Shown here: in pieces, positions 9,700-20,526 of the stretch
Numbering within the stretch: position 1 is the first letter of the stretch
How the letters are laid out: each line of letters starts with the position of its first letter
Source of the DNA: Massospora cicadina
Lineage: Eukaryota; Entomophthoromycota; Entomophthoromycetes; Entomophthorales; Entomophthoraceae
Assembly: GCA_022478985.1 (NCBI GenBank)
Contig: JAKSZP010017451.1
Coordinates: forward strand, 1-64,000
Reading direction: 5' to 3'
DNA: 64,000 nucleotides
The notes under the pieces: generated by a model
What the model saw: the letters and a program-made list of their open reading frames with translations, nothing else
What the model was told of the DNA's origin: nothing
The model's database searches: none
Position numbers and translations under genes: made by a program

Positions 9700-10709
9700 T
9701 CTTGGCTTCAAATCTCTTGGCGTCATTGGTGGATCAAGTAAGCTGGCTCTGAGTGTTGATGCACCTTTCAGATGTGGGTGATAAAGAGATCTTCAGCAGG
9801 AATGTTACTACGCGCTTGTGGCCCAATACAGAATGCAGTGTTGTACCCTGAATTATCATACTTTGGTGATACCCCCATTGATGCATTAATGGAGTTGTTG
9901 TATACAATTTGGATCATAGGGAGGTCTGCCCCATGAACCTGAGAAGCAGTTTCGTAGCATCGAAAGTAATGCTCCAAGGACTAAGTACGCTCCATTTGGC
10001 CATATGACTGAGGGGTGATAGGGTGAAGATTTGCATGGCTTAAAATTTTATCATTTTACACAAAGCCTCATAGAATTGAGAGATAAAGCTGAGGTCCATA
10101 TTGCTGATTACTTCCTGGGGAGCCCCAAACAAAGCAAAAACATGTGCCACAAACAACTGTGCCATGTTCTCAGCTGTAGTGGTTGTAATATAGGGGATAA
10201 TGGTAACATATTTTAAAGCGATTTACCACCATGATTACGCCATATACATGAGAGTTGGGTAAACTTACAATAAAGTCCACTGACAGTGACATCCCTGGTC
10301 CCGCTGCTTATTGAAGAGGGTGGAAGATGTTGTTCCGCCATGTTCTATCTGACTTGGACCTAGCGCGGATCAAGCATTGATCAATCCTGTTTGGAACATC
10401 CTTTGGCAAATTATTCCAATCATACCCTTGTTTGATTAGTTGATGTACTTTTTCGCTAGGATGCCACATGGTTGGTGGATCATAGTGTGCTCTTATGACA
10501 TGGGAACACAGCTCAGAGGGAACCCATAACTTGTCACAAAATATTAACTTATCCTTTTTAAAAATAGCATTCAAAAGGGCTTTATCAGCATCAGTTTTCC
10601 ATGAGGTCTCTTTCTTAAGGAGCAGTAGACTGGGATGCCAAAACAACATCCAGGAGAGAACCTTCATTGACATGAGATACATGGACTGGGTCAGACATAT
10701 TAACTTCAA
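9700..10709 (-). pseudogene. M8 integrase, broken
   Basis: The zinc-binding part reads SHVIRAHYDPPTMWHPSEK with DVPNRIDQC following (10308-10520). The end of the catalytic core reads MEHYFRCYETASQ and VYNNSINASMGVSPKYD (9768-9977), as in Tf1/MGLR3-type integrases (YNN ... HxSTGxSPF). The middle of the core, with the catalytic acidic residues, is scrambled by frameshifts at about 9980-10300. Confidence 0.75.
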
Positions 10710-10989
10710 TCAATGACTCAGATGGATAGAAAGGGATAACAGCATCCAGGAGAAAAATCTTCAATGACAGGTACTATCAGTTACTAAGGAGTCAGGGGTA
10801 CTGGGGGAGGTGGACTTATAGGATTTGGCTTTGTATTTGGTTTTATTTTTGGGTTTGGGTTTGTGGTTATGCTTTGGAGTTTTGGGTGGGAAACGTAATT
10901 ACAGCAATGGCTGGAGGTGGCGGTACAATGATTTACTCAGGGGGAATTACTGTGACTAACGATTAGTCTGTATCTACAGTGGGCCCCAT

Positions 10990-12125
10990 TAAGGTTTGTG
11001 GTTCAAAATATAAGGAATAAATATGGGCGGCCCCTTTGAAAAACCCATACTTGGGATCAAAGCTCAGATGTTCACGATAAGTTCTGGTCTTCCTGTGTAA
11101 GCTTCTGAGGTTTACTATAATAAGGGATTGACTTATGGTCTGTGCTCACAACCATTGTGTGCTTAACCCCCGTAACAGGTACTACTTTTGCATCAGGGAC
11201 TAAAAATGCCGCTAACTCATTATCATAAATGTTCAGGAGCGCTCTGTGGCGCTGAACTTCCCTAATAAGTAAGCCACAGGGTGTTCACGCCCCTCATATT
11301 CCTACAGAAAGAAAAGTTCCAACTGCAGTGCCAGAGGCGTCATATAACACAACAAACGACTATCTTCATCAGCATGATAAATAATAGGGGTAATGTGGAA
11401 ACTAACTTTATTGCCTCAATGCCTTTTGGAATTCTGGAATCCAAACAGTTGCCTTCTTACCTGTGAGGAATGAAGAGGTGAGGCTAGTTCCAAAAGCTGG
11501 GGAGAACTTTAAAGAATTTCAACTGATACTAGGAAGCTCCGCAGTTGTTTCTGTGTCACTAGGGTAGGCCATGAACGAATGGCGTCCAGCTTAGAAGGCG
11601 TGATGGCATGATTATATTAAGTTCAGGTTTCCAGAAGTTGGACTTTACCCTTGAAGGACTTGCATTTGGATAACTTACCAAACCAAATCAGCTTTCTAAA
11701 TGTCTGAAGCCACTGTTACCAAATCCATGCTTTGTTATTCATTAATGGGTGAGTGGATCAAGATGTCATCCACATAAACAATCACACAGGAAAAAAATGA
11801 GATCCCCAAGGCGTCATTTATTTGGAACTGGAAAACTAATGGGGTATTCTTTTATACCAAAGGAAATAACTTTAAAACTGGTAAATTTCATACCAGGTGT
11901 GAATTGCAGTCATCCACTCCAGCCAGACTTGACCCACACCTGATGAAAAGTGTTCTTCAGTTTAAGATTGGAAATCACCTTTGATTTAGAATTTTCGTAA
12001 GAAATTGCTGCCTCCAAGGGCAAAGGGTAGGGGTCAGGAACCGTCACATAAAACGAGTATCTATAATCCATGCATGATCTCAAAGTATTAATTGGCTTCT
12101 GGGCGAAGTCCACAGGAGAAGACAC
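10990..12125 (-). pseudogene. M8 reverse transcriptase and RNase H, broken
   Basis: RT starts with SPVDFAQKPINTLRSCMDYR and DPYPLPLEAA (11910-12125), the chromoviral fingers. In another frame CVIVYVDDILIHSP keeps the YxDD catalytic box (near 11760-11800). RNase H fragments are DASGTAVGTF and VVSTDHKSIPYYSKPQKL (about 11080-11400). At least three frames are needed to follow the protein. P1 interrupts the linker just upstream. Confidence 0.75.
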
Positions 12126-12354
12126 AGGTGAGCTTTATTTGAAAATCCACCCCTTTGTCACCCTGTCATCAATCCACGTCTATAATGCCTGGTCTTCTAT
12201 AGCCATGTAGAGATATAGGGGACAGTTGACTTTTGATCAAATCCGCCATTAACCGGAGACTCAGATCAAAGTTTTAGTGACTAGGAAGCTTATTGGTCCC
12301 TTATACATCAAATACTGAATTAAATGGAGCGAGATTAAGAGGCAAAGCAGGCAG

Positions 12355-12948
12355 TTTCAGGATTCAATATGATGAGTGAGTTTAAATCCCCACTCCCAAA
12401 TTGAGCTTCAATAAGTTGATTCTCAAGCCATAAAGAATAAAACCTGTCCCTAAAGGCACCAATGTGAGCTTCAATCAGGAAGAATAACATGCACAAGAAT
12501 TGATGGAGATGCCTCCATGAATTTCATCTATAATTCCCAAATCTCAAGATGTGCGACCCCTGCCATTGCATTAATGATGATGATGCAGAATAATGAGGGC
12601 GTCATCCAAGTGATTGATCCAGTAGGCTGTGAAAAATACCTGATTTTACAGGGACATGGAGGTCCCCTAGGCACCACGTCTCCACACATCCTGTAAATAT
12701 TTTCAGTTTTAAAAAAAAGTATTAAAGGTGGGTCAACCTTGGGACAAATATACCACACCAAGAAATTTTTTATAGCAAGTACAGGTTTGAACATGTGTTG
12801 AACCAAACCTGCACTATAGTGGAAGCAGGAATTACCCTGCCGGGGTAACCACCCTTAATATTGACAATTTATAACTCAATAAAATAGTCTATTATGCCCC
12901 ATCTTTTTCATCTTGTTTGACCTCTCCACTGGTTTACAGCTTTAGGCC
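12355..12948 (+). repeat. P1 5' LTR, left part (with SINE-B)
   Basis: Matches 37493-37880 (GTGCACAAGAATTGATGGAG versus ATGCACAAGAATTGATGGAG, then CTCAATAAA and GACCTCTCCA). It continues at 19856-19903 after M6. It contains a SINE at 12724-12854 that the 3' LTR lacks. Its start reads TTTCAGGATT where the 3' LTR has TGTCAGGATT. Confidence 0.75.
12724..12854 (-). mobile_element. SINE-B: tRNA-derived short retroposon
   Basis: A related copy of SINE-A, minus strand. It starts GGGTGGTTACCCCGGCAGG, contains GGTTCAACAC and GTTCAAACC (B-box-like) and ends GGTTGACCCACCTTTAATAC. The 3' LTR of P1 has the empty site near 37800-37812. TSDs are short and unclear (TATT on both sides). Confidence 0.65.
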
Positions 12949-13813
12949 TTTTATAATTTTGGCGGTATAGGTAATATGAGTCAAGAAGTTTGCACAGGGA
13001 AAAGACTACAGAGCAATGGGCAGATGATATGAAGATCATCATCCTTGAGACAACTTAATAAACTTTAATAAAATATGGAGCAATTGCCCCAATGACATTT
13101 CTTTATTTAGCTTAATATTTTCACCAAATAGTCTCTGCTCCTCTCTCTCATCTCTATCAACAATCTTATGGGATCATACCCCAGTGGTATAGTATGAACT
13201 CACTACCACTGCTTCCCTGAGTTTGATCCTGGTCAATGGAATTGAGGTAGGAGATGATTATGGCTGTGTTATTATTGTGCACTAATGCCCCAAACCAAGA
13301 CAGCAGATAGCAAGGCGGTCCATGGATTTCTTGGCCTATCATATGCTGCGCATGAAAGTTTTCCAGGTTTATCCTCATTTCTCATTTCTTTGATCTCCTT
13401 AATTAGTGTGGTATCAACCCCAGGTCAGCCCACCTCAAATAACTTTTAAAAATTCTAATAACAATCTTTTTCCTTCAATTGTCCCATCTCACTTATATAC
13501 CAGCAACTTCAATTAATACCACTCCTTTGGCTTAGACTATCTGGTTCTGCAATATTATCATTGGCTCTGGCAGAATATGCTATTGTTAAATCCCCTATTG
13601 CCTTAGTTTGATGCTATCTACTAAATATTTATTGTATGTTGACATTGCCTTATCACCTTATTTATAGCAATCAAATTATTATTCTTTCTGACTCAATATC
13701 GCCTCATCTCAAGGCGCTCAAATAATTGTAACTAGCCATCATGGTCGGCGGATTCTAGCAAATCTGCCATAGCTATTTAGGGCTTATTGTCCAGTCATAT
13801 CAAAATCTTGACA
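12949..13813 (-). repeat. M6 3' LTR (with SINE-C)
   Basis: Pairs with 19303-19855 (CTCAAATAATTGTAAC, GGCTTATTGTCCAGTCATAT). Element orientation begins TGTCAAGATTTTG and ends AAAATTATAAAA. It is longer than its partner mainly because of the SINE at 13168-13459. Confidence 0.85.
13168..13459 (+). mobile_element. SINE-C: larger tRNA-derived retroposon with clear TSD
   Basis: 292 bp flanked by AACAATCTT at 13159-13167 and 13460-13468. The M6 5' LTR carries the empty site (TATTAACAATCTTTTTCC near 19502-19519). The head has GGGATCATACCCCAGTGG and a B-box-like GAGTTTGATCC. The 3' end (TAGTGTGGTAT ... GGTCAGCCCACCTCAAATA, then TTTTAAAA) is shared with SINE-A and SINE-B although the heads differ. The minus-strand frame across it is not coding. 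Confidence 0.8.
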
Positions 13814-13830
13814 TTACCCCCCCTTGACTG
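13814..13830 (-). other. M6 polypurine tract
   Basis: Minus strand CAGTCAAGGGGGGGTAA lies directly before the LTR start TGTCAAGATTTTG. Confidence 0.75.
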
Positions 13831-13833
13831 GAA

Positions 13834-14830
13834 AATAAGTCTCCTATTATATATACTCCCAAAGGAACTTTGTGTGCACTTGGTTAATAATCTGACAGCT
13901 TGCAGGGTCCTTGATAGTATAGGCGTTGACACCTGTTTTTTTAATAATTTTAAACGGACTAACCCATATTATGGCCAATTTGTGCTTCCAACCAAACCCG
14001 TGCTGGTCATGGAATAGAACCAGCTATCCATCCTTGAACTGAGCCAGCCCACTATGACATTACAGATTGGTGGCCTGATTTCTTATCTCTTTAGCCAGAC
14101 TGAAGGAGTACACCTTGGTTTGCAACTTGATTAACGTGTTGGCTAAGTTAGTCAAGTAACATTGGGGATCCATTACACCAGTATCTTTTATGCAGGCATA
14201 GTGCAGTGCCAGAAAAGCAGTTAGTGATTCATATAGTAATAAAAAGGGACTCTTCCCCGTAGCAGAATGATAGCTAATGTTATAAGCTAAAACGGTGGTT
14301 GAAAGGAGGGAACTCCAATCTGAAGGTCAATCCGCTACCAATTTATAGAGTATGTTCACTAAAGTCCCATTAACTTGCTTAACCATCCCATTAGGCTTGG
14401 GGTGATATGTGGTCATCAAAACCCTTTGGATGACCATCAGCTTGTTTAGCTTTGGAAGGATATGGGAGGTGAAGTTAGTTCCATTATTGGTAAGGATAAA
14501 CTGAGGGTAGCCATGTTTCTGGATAATACATTCCATTATGAACTTGGCCAATGTGACCACTCTCAAATCTTATATTTCCTGTGCTTCAACCCAATAGTCA
14601 AGTAGTAAATCTCCACCATAATGTATGTGGACCAGTTAGCTCCAGTTGGAAGAGGGCTAACAACATCAAGGGAAACCGTATGCCAAGCAAAATGTGGTTT
14701 CACTAACTGGCATGAAGTCTTCTGGTGGAACTTCTTTTACACTTGGCTCTGGTGGCAGCAGGAAATGGTTTCAAGCACGGTGAAGTCCATGCTTTCCAAT
14801 AACACTGAGTGATCAACAATTCCAACGTCT
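13834..14830 (-). pseudogene. M6 integrase, broken
   Basis: Readable core: KHGYPQFILTNNGTNFTSHI (second catalytic Asp position reads Asn) and HPKPNGMVKQVNGTLVNILY (the usual VERxNGTL is VKQVNGTL, so the catalytic Glu is lost). The tail has LVLFHDQHGFGWKHKLAIIW and INQVHTKFLWEYI, a gypsy C-terminal domain. Several stops are present. No chromodomain is visible before the polypurine tract. Confidence 0.75.
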
Positions 14831-15026
14831 TGCGCATGCTACCATGTATGACTGCCTTATGTGCGCTCATGATAATGCTAGGGCGTGCTGAGGATCATAG
14901 GAAGTTCACCCTAGATCCTCCAATATGTTGCACAACTTCCCATTACGCTGGAAGTTATTAGATCGCATCTCATTTGATGACTTTATGTCTTGAGGCGGCT
15001 CATCATCATACTTTCCTATGAGAATA

Positions 15027-16310
15027 TTATTGTACATCACATCCCTCAGATCCGCTGTGACAGCAATCATTGGCAGTCTCAACAAGCAATCGGCATCTAT
15101 TGTTTTGCTCTAGGTTGGTGGAGGATCTCAAAGTCGTAAGCCTGAGTTTAAGGGTCCATTGGGCTAGGCGTTCTTCAGGCTCACTGAGGTTCTGCAACCA
15201 GCATAACGAAGCATTATCTGTTATGACTTTAAACTTCACCCTATGCAGATATACCCTAAATTTCTTATATGTGTAGATCACCACTAAGCACTTCTGCTCG
15301 GTCATGATATAATTAGTTCATAGCAATTTAGGTTCAAACTTCAGTACACCACTAGATGCTCATCCTTTCAACTTTTTAATGAGATATGATTGCCCATACG
15401 GCAGAAAAGGACGCATCCATCTGGGTAATGAACTCTTTATAAAAGTTTGGATAGCGTAGCACAAGTGCACTGATCAGCGCCATCTGAAGTGTGTCAAAGG
15501 AGTATTGATGGTGTTCCGTCCATCCAAACATGTCATTCTTTTTTAAGAGCTCAAATAGCGGGCCCTTATACAGCTGAAGTTAGGGATGAAGCGCCAATAG
15601 TAACCAACCTTTTTAAAAATAACCGTATGTCACACTTACTGTTTGGCGTAGTCAATTTTAGATGGCCTCCACCTTGGCCATCTGTGGTTTCAGCCCCTTT
15701 GAGTCTACCACAAACCCCAGGTATTCCAGCCGGTTTATATAGAAGTGACTTTTATGAGGCTTAATATTGATGTTGGCATCAACGAGCCAGCGGAATACCT
15801 CCTCTAGATAGTCAATATGCTCAGAAAAGTTTGTGAGAAAACATTGATGTCAACAAGGTACATGAGGATACATGGCAGCTTCAGGTCACCAAGGATAGTG
15901 TCCATGGCTCGTTGAAACGTAGCTGAGGCATTACATAGCCCTTGAGGCATACATGTCAGTTGGAATAGCCTCTTAGAAGTGATTATGGTGCATTTCTCCT
16001 GTTCCGCCGTGGGAAACTCAATTTTCCAGTAACCTAATATCAGATCCATCACCAAGAACTAGCAAGATCCCCCTAACTGTTCCAAAGCATCGTAAATCCG
16101 ATGCAAGGGATACAAGTTCTTCTTAGTAATATCGTTGAGCCTCAAGTAGTCTATCACCATCTGGTTGGTACCATCCTTCTGTTTTACTATCATAACGGGT
16201 GAAGCCCATGGACGCTTGGACAGTTTGAGCATCCCTTGCTCCAGCAGCTTATCAATTTCCTTTGTGACAACTTCTTTAGCTGACCTTGATTGGAGGATCA
16301 GCCAAGACCT
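15027..16310 (-). pseudogene. M6 reverse transcriptase and RNase H, broken
   Basis: RT motifs: [35 protein letters not shown] and CILMYLVDINVFSQ near 15840-15880. The YLDD box reads YLVD, so one of the two catalytic Asp residues is gone. RNase H at 15027-15305 has MTEQKCLVVIYTYKKFRVYL and FKVITDNASLCWLQNL. Stops separate the blocks. Confidence 0.8.
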
Positions 16311-16415
16311 TATGAGGGGGATGATCTCCTGTGTCCAGTAGATGGATCACTCCCCAAGCGCACCCTAAATTGTGGTTACAAATGGCAAAAAACTCCTTAT
16401 ACTTCTAAAATAAAA

Positions 16416-16860
16416 CTAGTGCTTAGTTTTTTGTTCTCTCAATAACCTATTAAATCCTTCCACGGTACAAAATATCATTAAGCCAGGCTGCAGCTCGATG
16501 GGTAGACTTAATTTATTAAGAAAATAAAACTTGTGAACCTGAAGGACCCCCTCAACTGAGGTCAAGTGTAAATATGACACTATTTGATACCGGCGGATTT
16601 GCAATGGTTTGTTCTGTAGATTCACTAGCAAAACCTTGATCTCCCCATGTCCTGGGAGTATAATACCTGGAGCCATTGGGGCTCAAGCTGCAATCGCTGA
16701 TAGGTCCCAATGAACTCCCCATACAGCCCAGCAGGCATTTTTACCTCTAACTCAGCGTTTATTATTACTTTGTGCCCAGAGAGAATGGATATAATTCCAC
16801 CATCTCTGAGCGGCAGCCCTTGATATTCATATAATTGCTGGGAAGAGCCCAGTCTTGCTC
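16416..16860 (-). pseudogene. M6 dUTPase-like linker domain
   Basis: Between protease and RT lies a segment reading INAELEVKMPAGLYGEFIG, a frameshift, then PGIILPGHGEIKVLLVNL and IRRYQIVSYLHL. The order strand-P-x-G-x-YG-x-I-G, then PG-x-I-x-x-x-x-GEIxVxLxN, then a terminal strand resembles the trimeric dUTPase fold (motifs 1, 3 and 4). The 'SSG' motif 2 is not recognisable. P3 and P4 have the same domain. Activity is doubtful; fold and function are inferred. Confidence 0.5.
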
Positions 16861-16879
16861 TTTGCTTGATGTTAGTGAA

Positions 16880-17310
16880 CCAGAATCACCCATCACTGTA
16901 TGCAAGGTTGATATGTGCCAGGTGCACCCAATCATTTGGCACTCTGCTGAAGATAAAGTAAATTGGTATCCGCTGCCCCAGAACTTTGAAGGTCTCCACT
17001 GTCATATCAACAGCAGCCTTAAAGTGTCGCATGAAAAAAGTTCTAATTAACAGGTCATAATTATTGTATGGTAGCACTTATTCCAAGGCTACAATGACAA
17101 TAGACCCAAACTGAAAGGGTAGCGCGCTGTACGCTTTCTCAGAGACGGTGCTTTCCGCTCCAGCAGTACTGTATACCATTTGATGTTCTACATCAGGATT
17201 TAACGTCAACTTCACCACCAACTTAGTAGAAGCTATATAACTGGGGCGACCATATCTATTATAGCGCAAACTCGATTTTTGCTGCAAAAATGTCACATTA
17301 TGTACACTCA
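16880..17310 (-). pseudogene. M6 aspartic protease, broken
   Basis: The active-site strand reads VCAIIDMVAPVI, then a frameshift into STKLVVKLTLNPDVEHQMVY and later NNYDLLIRTFFM. It is parallel to P3 (APINIVSTKLVKRM, YDILIGTEFL). DMVA replaces the expected DxGA, so the catalytic triad is not intact. Confidence 0.7.
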
Positions 17311-17399
17311 GAATAAGAAGAATTTTTCTGTCTTATTAGTGGACATTTAAGGGATCCCTTTTCTCAAGAAAGCTCATAAACCCTCACTGACTTTGGGTC

Positions 17400-19290
17400 A
17401 TTCTTTGGCAATAGCACCTACTGGAAGGGCGACGTTTAAACCTTTCAGTAAAGGTGCATCTGCGGCTGGATCTAGCTTGTCTGAAGAATATCGTTCAAAC
17501 ATCTGACAAGCATACGGCTTAAATTGCTATTGAGGTCCTTCATCCGCCGCAGCCTTGGCTTACGCCCATGTCAGTACGTTCACTCCTCCAACTGGTTGCT
17601 AGTATAAAAACTCATCATCATAATGAGGGATTTTTTTCTAATTATACTACAATAGGTTAAGGTGGTACTTTTTATGGTTTGATAGCAGAGAAAGATAGTC
17701 CCATCTCTACTCCACTCCATTCTATCCCTAGTATTATTGATCCTTTTTCACGTAGTGAACTTAATGGTTAAGTTAACTCCATGCAAGGTGACCATGGCGA
17801 CTGGGTCTAAAACAATTAACCTTATAGGTTCTGCGTCCTTGGTTCTAATAGGGAGACGGGCCAATAGTTTGATTGTTGACAATTGGCATAACCAGAGCCT
17901 GGTCAATAGGGTGATTGCTGACAATCAACATAATTTAGGTTCAGGTCAGTAGTTGGGCTGCTGAAGATCTTTATAAGCAGGGCTGAAGCAGAAGTCAGAC
18001 TGCTGGGGGTAACTGTGCTCAGGCGAGGCATGTGATTATAATAAAGCCAGGGTTACTAGGGTGAATCTGGACAAGACAGGAGAATTCCACCAGATGAAAA
18101 TCTCTGGTGACAGAGGCAGTATGTTTCCACTATGCATTGGGTATAGGAAGGTAGTGAATAGATGGCGCAGGAACTGAATAATTTTGAGCAGGGGTACGTT
18201 GTCCTCTAAAATCAAAATCATGACATTGTAATGCTTGCAGTATGACTTCACTGCAGAGATCATTATGATGCACACACCAGATTTTGAAAAAGTCCCTACC
18301 CCAATAAACACATGGGATTCCGCCATAAATTGGTCAGCAAACGCAGTGAGAGTCTCATTACGTTGGAACCCAATGGTCAATAATTCAGTCTTTTGCTGCG
18401 ACATTTTTTGATACCTTCAAACAGTTGCAGCAAAGTATCTTTCACTTTTTAATATATAACGGTACTGCTTTGACTATTGGTGACTTGGTCAGCACTCACA
18501 ACATCCAAGGCGGATATATACAATTTAGCTTTATGCCAATCTGAGGCTTCTTCTGCCACAAACTCAAAACGTTTAACAAAGCCATGAATATTCCCATCAC
18601 GGTCAAATGGAGGCATCTTATCAATGCAAACTTCCTCTTCCAGCTCATAGCTGCAAAGCTTTGGAGTGCATCAAGGAATGGGTTAAGACCCATAAGCAGT
18701 ATCTCGATGAGGAGCTGGCCCAGTAGGCCCAGCAGCAGACGGTTTATCCAAAGATTCAGAAGTCACGTGGTTTCCTTTGGTGGCAATATAGCCATCGCTC
18801 AGGGAAAATGATTCTCTGATACATAATCATCTCTGGAGCTGTCCTCCTGTGTGGAGTAGCTCATGCTGCCTGAAGTCCAGAAAAAGCTCCTTGACTTGGC
18901 ATTTAGTGTCATATTCCACGTAAGACAATTCTCCATGGCCCCTCGGTGCTTGTCCACTTCCCAATGAGGGGGCTGGGAATACCATCCAACTTCTGCTCTG
19001 CGAAATGCAGTCATTCAGTAGTGTCATCCAAGAAATTAGAAAGATGCCAGTTTATTTGTCCAAAAATCCAAATTTGATTATATATGTTTTTGAGCTGGTT
19101 TATTACATCTTCTCACTCCTAAAGGAGCTCATCCTGCTTCTTGAGCACTGAGTCTAAAGCAAGTTTAAGTTCAACATATTTGGCAGGTGCAGTGTGCTGT
19201 GAGTAATTTTCCATTAAAGCAGGCCTGATGTGACATGGCCGGTGACTGGAGAATTTATATTCTTTGGTGGTTTGATCAATGGGCCCATGT
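17400..19290 (-). pseudogene. M6 gag, heavily decayed
   Basis: Positioned between the M6 primer site and protease. A capsid-like block at 18300-18404 reads TELLTIGFQRNETLTAFADQ, similar to FMGIQFHKGESLASFVDQFY in P3 gag. Other readable pieces lie at 18496-18693 and 18799-19027. I see no intact zinc knuckle. The stretch 17400-18030 is largely unreadable in any frame. Confidence 0.6.
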
Positions 19291-19302
19291 AGTGAGCACT
19301 GC
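19285..19302 (-). other. M6 primer-binding site
   Basis: Minus strand CAGTGCTCACTACATGGG just inside the 5' LTR. It matches the shared site TGGTGCTCACTAYANGGGG except that TGG reads CAG. Confidence 0.55.
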
Positions 19303-19855
19303 TGTTATAATTTTGGAGGTATAGCTAATATATAATTAGAAGGTTGCACAGTGAAAAGACCACTGAGCAAAGGACAGATTTATGAGGATTGTCATCCTCA
19401 AGACAACTTAATAAATTTAAATAAAATATGGAACAATTGCCCCAACACTCCTTATTTAACAGTATTTTCTGCAGATACTCTCTGCTCTGCTCTCTCTTCT
19501 CTATTAACAATCTTTTTCCTTCAATTGTCCCATCTGACTTATATTTAGCAACTTTGGTCAATAACGCTCCTTTGGCTTAGAGTATTTTGTTTCCACCTTG
19601 TTCTCATTGGCTCCAGCAGAGTATGATTTATTTTAATTTCATAAAACCTTAGTTTGAGGCGATCTAAAAAAATTATATGGCGATATCGCCTAATTGCCTT
19701 ATTTGAAAACAATCCAATAATTATCCATTATGACCCAATATCGCCTCATCTCAAGACTCTCAAATAATTGTAACAAGTCATCATGGTCAGTGGATTCTAG
19801 CTAATCCGCCAGAGCTATCCAGGGCTTATTGTCCAGTCATATCAAAATCTCACTA
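19303..19855 (-). repeat. M6 5' LTR
   Basis: Partner of 12949-13813; it has the empty site for SINE-C. Plus-strand boundaries are TGTTATAATTTTGG and AAAATCTCACTA. Confidence 0.85.
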
Positions 19856-19903
19856 AAGCCCATTTTTATCATGGCTACAGTGAAGAGAACTGTTAAGCCA
19901 AGA
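19856..19903 (+). repeat. P1 5' LTR, right part
   Basis: Resumes the P1 LTR after M6 (AGCCCATTTTTATC versus AGCCCATTTTGAAA at 37886). It ends CCAAGA, as does the 3' LTR before its TSD. Confidence 0.7.
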
Positions 19904-19907
19904 TAAG

Positions 19908-19926
19908 TGGTGCTCGCTACATGGGG
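19908..19926 (+). other. P1 primer-binding site
   Basis: TGGTGCTCGCTACATGGGG four bases after the LTR end. It differs from the common site by one base (CTCGCT for CTCACT). Confidence 0.7.
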
Positions 19927-19964
19927 TTCTGAGCTGTCCAAGTGAAAATGTCTTTTATATAAAA

Positions 19965-20526
19965 ATGGAGTATACTAGCAATCAAGGAAATCAGCCTGCT
20001 GATCATTCAAGAAGCGTAAATTTATGTATAGACACCTCTCAGTATGAGGCACCTCCTATACATCCTGGAAGCCTAGAGTTTTAGGCCACTATCCAGTTTT
20101 CCTTACCATCCATCGACAATGATCAGTACCAACTCCAATATGATAACCGCAATAAGTTTATTCAACAACTATTGAATGACATCTCCTCTGTTGGAGGATG
20201 CTCCAGTTGCTCCCACGCCTCTTTAATGCCTTCCATAATGCAGGATTTAAATACCTTGCCATACTACCATCATGTGAATAGACTTTGGGTACTGAATGCT
20301 ATCTTTGAAGCTTCGTCCATCTGACCATACACCACCTCCTACAAATAGTCAGGTTTCATCACCATGAGGTATCATAACAACTAGGGCTTACTCGAACCCT
20401 ACACTCATATAATCAATTTCTATAACACAGCCTCCTCCTTCATTCATAACAATTAAGAAGCCATTCTTTGTAATCATTAGTTAACCAAGGAGGCTTGCAA
20501 TCAGATTTTCATGTTTGATAGCAGAG
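19965..20526 (+). pseudogene. P1 gag, N-terminal part before X1
   Basis: A start at 19965 gives MEYTSNQGNQPADHSRS, then NDQYQLQYDNRNKFIQQLL and further readable sequence with scattered stops. The frame reaches IFMFDSR at the X1 insertion and continues in the same frame after it (VPDY at 22451). No known domain in this part; it is presumably the N-terminus of Gag. Confidence 0.65.

Larger units (their letters stand above)
12949..19855 (-). mobile_element. M6: Ty3/gypsy element inserted in the P1 5' LTR
   Basis: Minus-strand element with LTRs at 12949-13813 and 19303-19855, primer site, gag, protease, dUTPase-like linker, RT, RNase H, integrase and a G-rich polypurine tract. Flanks AGGCC (12944-12948) and AAGCC (19856-19860) look like a 5-bp TSD with one change. 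Joining them restores the P1 LTR. All frames are broken. Confidence 0.85.

Noticed and set aside
12355..13813. A single 1.46-kb LTR repeated at 37493 and 19303
   Set aside because: The two homologies do not overlap: 12355-12948 pairs with 37493-37880 (P1 LTR) and 12949-13813 with 19303-19855 (M6 LTR). The joint at 12948/12949 is the M6 insertion point.
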